Source: an uncultured Lachnoanaerobaculum sp. (GTDB taxonomy: Bacteria; Bacillota; Clostridia; Lachnospirales; Lachnospiraceae). Taken from it: DNA of 13,913 nucleotides. This document shows, piece by piece, positions 13,814-13,913 of this stretch; within the stretch, counting starts at the first letter, position 1, and each line of letters starts with the position of its first letter. Under the pieces are notes generated by a model that saw only the letters and a list, made by a program, of their open reading frames with translations, made no database searches and had not been told where the DNA came from. The translations under genes were made by a program, and so were the position numbers. The stretch lies in contig CALALP010000021.1 of assembly GCA_937925515.1 (NCBI GenBank), positions 1 through 13,913 on the forward strand, in the 5' to 3' direction.

Positions 13814-13913
13814 AGGTGTTGCAAAACTAATTTTAGGAATATTACTATCTTTATTATCCTCTGTTAGAAAACAAGTAATTTATTTATTATTATATGGGAT
13901 TTGTCCCCCTATG
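13814..13913 (+). repeat. Second copy of the GGTGTTGCAAA repeat element, cut by the window edge
   Basis: GTGTTGCAAAACTAATTTTA (13816-13835) is the exact reverse complement of 8641-8660. Similarity to copy 1 continues with gaps, for example ATTATTATATG at 13886-13896 against its complement at 8575-8585, to about 13902, after which the copies differ (TTTGTCCCCC here, TTTGCAACAGCC there). It could be a diverged MITE copy or the end of a larger parental insertion sequence that continues past the edge. Orientation is opposite to copy 1. Confidence 0.6.

Noticed and set aside
1..13913. CRISPR arrays, tRNA or rRNA genes, complete insertion sequences
   Set aside because: No regularly spaced direct repeats, no cloverleaf or rRNA-like stretch and no transposase frame could be recognised on either strand.

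Overview
The window is AT-rich DNA from a low-GC Gram-positive bacterium, most likely a clostridial (Lachnospiraceae-like) species. This is judged from the conserved rpsF-ssb-rpsR operon, strong AGGAGG-type ribosome binding sites, the protein styles and the fructan-utilisation remnants; no rRNA or tRNA is present to place it more precisely. Almost every gene lies on the minus strand, so the genome reads right to left here.

Left edge (1-1710): a type II restriction-modification system. The 3' end of a 5-methylcytosine DNA methyltransferase (+) converges on a controller-protein/endonuclease pair (-), with a shared hairpin between the convergent ends. The controller gene has a recognisable double C-box. 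The endonuclease reading frame is broken by one in-frame TGA just after its PD...ExK active site, so the system looks like methyltransferase plus a dead or leaky nuclease.

Core block (1726-4360): a TerD-domain/von Willebrand A protein with its own terminator, then rpsR, ssb and rpsF (S18, single-strand DNA binding protein, S6) with a strong promoter, a structured leader and a strong terminator.

Surface-glycan operon (4380-6973): a GT2 glycosyltransferase fused to a GtrA-like membrane domain, a secreted NAGPA-type phosphodiester glycosidase and a small four-helix membrane protein, tightly packed. Its leader has two striking features. One is a 16-bp hairpin whose 3' arm contains part of the Shine-Dalgarno and the start codon. 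The other is a set of four units spaced exactly 11 bp apart, resembling a response-regulator operator. This is the best candidate here for an undescribed regulated system.

ABC-F gene (6974-8527) followed by a decayed fructan locus (8722-11409). A LacI-type repressor gene has been joined by deletion to the last part of a sugar ABC permease gene. An intact GH32 fructosidase follows, and then a GH91 inulin/difructose-anhydride enzyme gene reduced by deletions and frameshifts. The substrate-binding protein and first permease expected for such a locus are missing. The locus lies between two small inverted-repeat (MITE-like) elements, 8560-8662 and 11440-11540. A second copy of the first element runs off the right edge at 13814.

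Right part (11544-13773): a three-gene operon of a DUF2156 protein, an Eis-like GNAT acetyltransferase and a DUF951 protein. The 101-bp element at its end probably also acts as its terminator.
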